This document shows, piece by piece, positions 59,776-64,000 of a stretch of 64,000 bases of DNA. Numbering within the stretch: the stretch's first letter is position 1; the number at the start of each line of letters is the position of its first letter. The notes below the pieces were generated by a model, which did not search any database, had not been told where the DNA came from, and saw nothing but the letters and a program-made list of their open reading frames with translations. A program made the position numbers and the translations under genes. Source of the DNA: Stomorhina lunata (Eukaryota > Arthropoda > Insecta > Diptera > Rhiniidae); the NCBI GenBank assembly GCA_933228675.1, contig OW121740.1, positions 3,100,001 through 3,164,000 of the forward strand, in the 5' to 3' direction.

Positions 59776-61711
59776 ACCAAAATTTTTATAAACCTTTTTA
59801 ATAGATAGAAAATGGTTTATTATGAGTTTCTATTATATTCTCAGAAATCTTGGAAATTCCATAAAAACTTAAAGCTTTACAAACAACAACTTTTGCTATA
59901 CGAAAAAGGTCCTTCGAGCTTTTAGATTGGAGTGTCATACATGTTCGTTAACATTCAAAATATATCTTTTTTTACACATGTGTTAATATTTATTTTTGTC
60001 TATCATCAGACTTAAGGCTAAACCAACAGAAAATAAAATTACCATGACGTCAATTTATGGTTTATCTTAACAAGTAAAATGTTTATACACTTTGTGCCGC
60101 TGCTGCCATTTCTTGTTGTATTTTTACATTTTTATAGACTTCTGACACGCACCCACCACAAAAAAAATTATCGTATTTCCATACATTTTGTACGAATTAC
60201 ACAATTATTTGAGTTAAGACAAAATTGCATGACATTCGTTTTAGTCAAAAGTTAATGTCACTTAAGGAATTTTACACTTTATGTAATTAAATTAAAAATT
60301 TATTTAAACACAAATTTATTTAAATTAATAAATTATTTATTTATTAAAAAAATACAATTATTTTAAATAAAATTTTTCTTTAAGAAAAATATTTTAAAAA
60401 ATTTCCAAAATGCTACTTCTGGCACGCAATTATAAAAATATACTAAAATCAAAAAAATAAAAAGTGTTTTTGAGAAAAAGTCAATTTATTAAATTTTTTC
60501 GCATTTAAGAACAAAGAAATTTAAAGCGAATTTTTTAATTGTTTTAAATTAATCAGGGACGTATTTGGGCTCTTTAAGGCCTTTTTAAAAAATTTAATTA
60601 TTTTCACCTGCATTTGCAAAACAATTAAAATTAATTAAACCAAATATTGTATCTCTCAGACAAGGTCATGGAAAAATTATTTCATTTTGCTCTCTTTGAT
60701 TATTTAAATTTTCTTATTCGTTTTTTTATTATTTCTATTACTTTTGAGAATTTCCTTAAAAATTATAAAGCAATTGAGATTTTTCCTCAATACTCTTTAC
60801 TCGTGCCAAAAATTTTGATTACTACAAACCCACAATAATTATTGTATTTTCAAACATTTAAAGAAAATCAAAAATTTATTTTATTTTTCTTCGTTTTCCA
60901 GATTCTCTGAAGTTTAATGAAAAACTCTTGACCTCGAAGAATTTATAAAAATCAAGTACAAATGAAATTATCTAAATTCATTAGGAAATTCAATAGATTA
61001 AAATCAATAGATTAAACTAAAAATTAACTCGAAAAAAACATTTCAATTTTCTTAAAGAAAAAATTTCAAATCAATATCATTTTGAATTTTCTTGTAATTT
61101 CAAGAGTTAATGATGATCGACAGGTTTTTGGTGGTCATGACCTTGTATGTATATTAGGGTGCACCTTATTTTAAGTAAGTGAGAAATGAAACCGTTATTC
61201 CCCTTAGAAATGTTCTACGTAACATAAAAATATGCTGTGCAAATTTTTTTTTCAAAATTGCATAAGGGGATCACGTAACGCATCCGCGCTCTAAGTGTTA
61301 AACGTTTTTGTATGGAAAAAAATTAGAGTATTTATTGGTTTTATCCAAATTATTAAATTATTTAAAAATTAAATTATTTTAAAAAAATTAAATATAAAAC
61401 AGAACTAAAGTAGCTTTATTTTAAGTCCTCAAAATTAAAAATCCTTATAGTAGTTTCGGAGTTATTGCAAATTTCCCCCAAAAATTCGTGTCTTTGACGA
61501 CAAGCCTAAGGATATGCAGCAAAAAATTTACTTAAGGAAAAATAAATTTCAAAGTAAGACATAATTTACAATTCTATGACCTATATGTATTAAATAGTTG
61601 AGTTTTGTTAAAATATAACCGAATTTACTTAGTTTTTTCATATTAGAAAATTAAATCAAAAATATGAATTCGTGATCATATTTGATCACTGACACTACAT
61701 AGAAAATTCGT
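59776..61711. other. AT-rich non-coding stretch
   Basis: No exon recognised. 61135-61330 (TTAGGGTGCACCTTATTTTA and onward) has the look of a dispersed repeat but no second copy was found in the window. Confidence 0.45.
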
Positions 61712-61828
61712 TCTTTAGCCGTACACCATGTATGTGGAATTCGCTCCCCGTAGAAGTCTTTCCCGCCAATTTCACTATAGTGAAGTTCAAATCAGATGTC
61801 CGTATTTATCCATCTATTTTCTAGTTCC
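61712..61828 (+). pseudogene. LINE (non-LTR retrotransposon) ORF2 C-terminal fragment
   Basis: Reads FSRTPCMWNSLPVEVFPANF and then TIVKFKSDV before a stop. The pattern S-R-T, W-N-S-L-P, F-P and F-K-S is the conserved end of reverse-transcriptase ORFs in jockey/CR1-like LINEs. The rest of the ORF is absent. Confidence 0.6.
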
Positions 61829-61836
61829 AACACAAT

Positions 61837-62627
61837 ATAAAAAAAATGGAGGAGGTTGCGCAATCAATATTCGCGTAACTCGAAAACTGTTTATTTTCTT
61901 GAATTAAGTTAAAACTTGAAATTCGGCAACAAAATTATCTATCGGGAACACTAAATATTTTTTAAATCCGAGTCGTTTTAGAAATAAAATTTGTTTGTTT
62001 TTATTTTGTTTTGTGATTATTTTTGTGATTTAAAAAAAAAAATCTTATTGCAAACAAAAAAATTTTTTTCCAAAACGACTTGTCGGATTAAAAAAGTAAC
62101 AAGTAAGAAAAGCTATAGTCGATTTCCGGCTAAGGGTCTGATATGGGAGCTAGGGTTAATTGTGGACCGATTATTCCAAATTTTGGTTATTTACAAAATA
62201 TTTATCTGTACAAAGTTTAAGTAATCAAATGCATTTATCTTTAGTGTTATTAACGTTTTGTGCTTTTATGTGTATATAAACGTCTTTTGAGAATGTGTCT
62301 TGTATGGGAGGTATGGTCAAATATGGGCCGATTTCTACAAAATTAGGTACTGATTAAAGTTATGATAAACTATATTTGTGCAGAATATTATTAAAATACA
62401 ACTATATTTGTGGCTGTAAAGGACCAAAAACTCTATTCTGGGAAGGCATCCCTATGGGAAGTACCCGAATTAGTAATCCGATTTCACCGAAAAAGTTCTT
62501 GGACTTTTTGTAATCTCGAAAACTAGAGCTAACCTAAAAATGGTTACCACCATTAAATTCAGCATACTCGAATTGTCTTTACCCACTAGGTCTCCTTTTT
62601 GTCGGTTTCTCAACTAGTACAGTGTTA
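61837..62627 (+). mobile_element. MITE family A copy split by an INE
   Basis: 61837-62097 matches the middle of the family (AATGGAGGAGGTTGCGCAAT) and 62514-62627 matches its right arm (CTCGAAAACTAGAGCTAAC to TACAGTG). The inserted INE lies between. The left end is truncated where a LINE fragment stops. Confidence 0.6.
62098..62513 (-). mobile_element. INE-like element inserted in MITE family A
   Basis: Starts AACAAGTAAGAAAAGCTATA and contains ATGGGAGGTATGGTCAAATA and GGGAAGGCATCCCTATGGG. It is a diverged subfamily. The same tail motif, GGGAAGGCATCTCTAT, appears at window positions 59-75. Confidence 0.5.
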
Positions 62628-62702
62628 TAATTTTTGCCGGTAACTGTAAAATTGTTTGGTCCACAAAGATGATAGATCTCTTATAAACCCTACTATAAGT
62701 AT

Positions 62703-62755
62703 TTCTTCTTCTTCTTCTGTTATCCTTGACTCCCAGTGGAGCATAGGGCCTCAGT
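62703..62755. repeat. Short copy of the GC-rich repeat fragment
   Basis: Carries TTCTTCTGTTATCCTTGACT and AGTGGAGCATAGGGCCTCA, homologous to 2913-2958. It sits just beyond the MITE family A right end, an arrangement partly echoed at 2804-2905. Confidence 0.5.
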
Positions 62756-62769
62756 ATTACAGTCATGGG

Positions 62770-64000
62770 TAATTTGTTATTATATAAAAAATTCAATTCA
62801 AATAAAAAAAACTGCTGTTGATAAGTTCTTATTCATAAACTGCATTTTTTTATTTATTTAGTTTTATTTAATCTATAACTAAAAATATAAAAAACAAGAG
62901 AAAATAGTTTATTATATATAAAATATTACGAAATTATCTCAAATAAAGGGGAAAATTGAAAAGACTGACGAATTAACCCACTGTTCAAATATCATAAAAA
63001 CTGCAATATGCTTTTAAAAATGATATTTATAGAGAAATTCTATAAAAACAGAAGATCACATTATAATTCAATTTAAAACCAACAACAACAACCACAAATC
63101 CACAGACCTATTATCAGAAAACGACAGCCAATTTGCAATTGATAACATTTTTATAGAATAACAAAAAAAAATATATATATATAATATTTCTACATAATAT
63201 AAAATAAATTTCCAGTAGCGAATAAATTAGGAAACTGATAAATTAAAATTAATTAATCTTTTAATAATAAGACCACGAATGAAAAAAATGACAATAGAGT
63301 AACGAGAAATTAAAAAAGTGACTAAAATTAAATGGAACGAGCGAGGAGCTTTAGAAAACCGCAGTCAATCCCGCTCATTTGTAATAACAGACAAATAATA
63401 AATGTCATCATAAATATATGACTTTATTAAAACTATTATATGTCGTATGTTGTATGTTCATAAACTTACGAGTATAATGTCATGTGGCTGGCAAATAAAA
63501 TAAAATAAATTTACTAAACGATGACACCAGACTCCTCTCAGTTACATTTGTTAAAACTGGGTTAGAATTAGATTAGAATAGAATAGAAAAAACACACCTT
63601 GTTTGTTTTTTCAACAGCACTTTTGTTATTTTTATTGCTTTTACTACATTTTTTTGGTTCAGTGTAATTTTTATTTACTTTATGTATATATTTTTTTCTT
63701 CGTACCAGAATTTTTTGCAAAAACTTTTTGCACGCAAATTTTGTTGTTTAAAAAAAATCTTTAAGGAATTAAGAATAAACATTTATTTCTCTCTTTTTTT
63801 TCTCTGAAACTGAGATCATCATGCAAGAATAATTTCATTTTGGGGTGTTTCCCCATGGGATTTTACTTTAAATTATTTTTAATTAGAGTAAAAGCTCTGT
63901 CATAAATTTCTGTGGCGGTAAATTGTAATAATGATAGTTTTTATTTTCTTTCAAAGTAATTTTAATAAGCCGGCAACCGGTTTTATCTTTAAAAATTTTC
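62770..64000. other. AT-rich non-coding stretch to window end
   Basis: No gene recognised. GGCAACCGGTTTTATC near 63972-63987 contains AACCGGTT, the consensus of the fly regulator Grainyhead; a single site is weak evidence. Confidence 0.4.

Noticed and set aside
63972..63987. Grainyhead site AACCGGTT as a regulatory feature
   Set aside because: Single 8-bp match with no nearby gene in the window; kept only as a remark.

Overview
The window looks like nuclear DNA of a higher fly (Diptera, probably a calyptrate such as a blow, flesh or house fly). This is inferred from the very AT-rich background, spliced genes with GTAAGT/TTTCAG sites, a divergent insect chemosensory ionotropic receptor, and Drosophila-like INE/Helentron-type repeats. 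It is a gene-poor, transposon- and satellite-rich locus. There are no bacterial-style operons, no CRISPR array and no intact tRNA or rRNA gene. Most open frames in the region are translated satellites or chance openings.

Two real genes were found. The first, on the minus strand, starts at 54155 and has four in-phase coding exons (54155-53434, 53368-53110, 46221-46108, 39656-39375). It continues past an open donor at 39374. It encodes a polar N-terminal half followed by a long coiled coil, and I do not recognise its family. The second, on the plus strand, is a two-exon ionotropic receptor (46814-47085 and 50299-51916, 629 residues). It lies wholly inside the 6.9-kb second intron of the coiled-coil gene, in antisense orientation. 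A TATA box and its expected start site argue for translation from the second in-frame ATG, which gives a signal peptide.

Layout. 1-11 kb: AT-rich DNA, a long-inverted-repeat MITE (three copies in the window), a GC-richer repeat fragment, and a 1.7-kb array of ~30-bp AT repeats that ends in the right end of a hAT-like element. 11-21.6 kb: a field with 14 perfect copies of the 12-bp palindrome GCAACATGTTGC, including a ~135-bp minisatellite built around it (a 15th copy lies at 46.5 kb). 22.5-23.6 kb: a PIF/Harbinger element with TAA target duplications. 24-34 kb: a field of degenerate GTTCACACTAGAACAG-like repeats interrupted by hAT-like elements, INE copies, a foldback element and a perfect 137-bp tandem duplication. 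36-41 kb: more hAT-like and INE elements. 41-46 kb: an intron with AT arrays, a mariner relic and AAGCTTTT-rich sequence. 46-54 kb: the nested receptor, flanked by CGATA-rich repeat sequence. 55-57.3 kb: another AT array just upstream of the coiled-coil gene. 58.2-59.3 kb: an almost pure ~1.08-kb (CATA)n array. 61.7-62.6 kb: a LINE carboxyl-terminal fragment and a MITE split by an INE insertion.

The most unusual observations are hAT-like elements with clean 8-bp target duplications that carry ~30-bp A-tract satellite arrays as internal cargo, the palindrome field, and the antisense nested receptor surrounded by CGATA motifs. All family assignments are by eye from motifs and structure; none was tested by database search.
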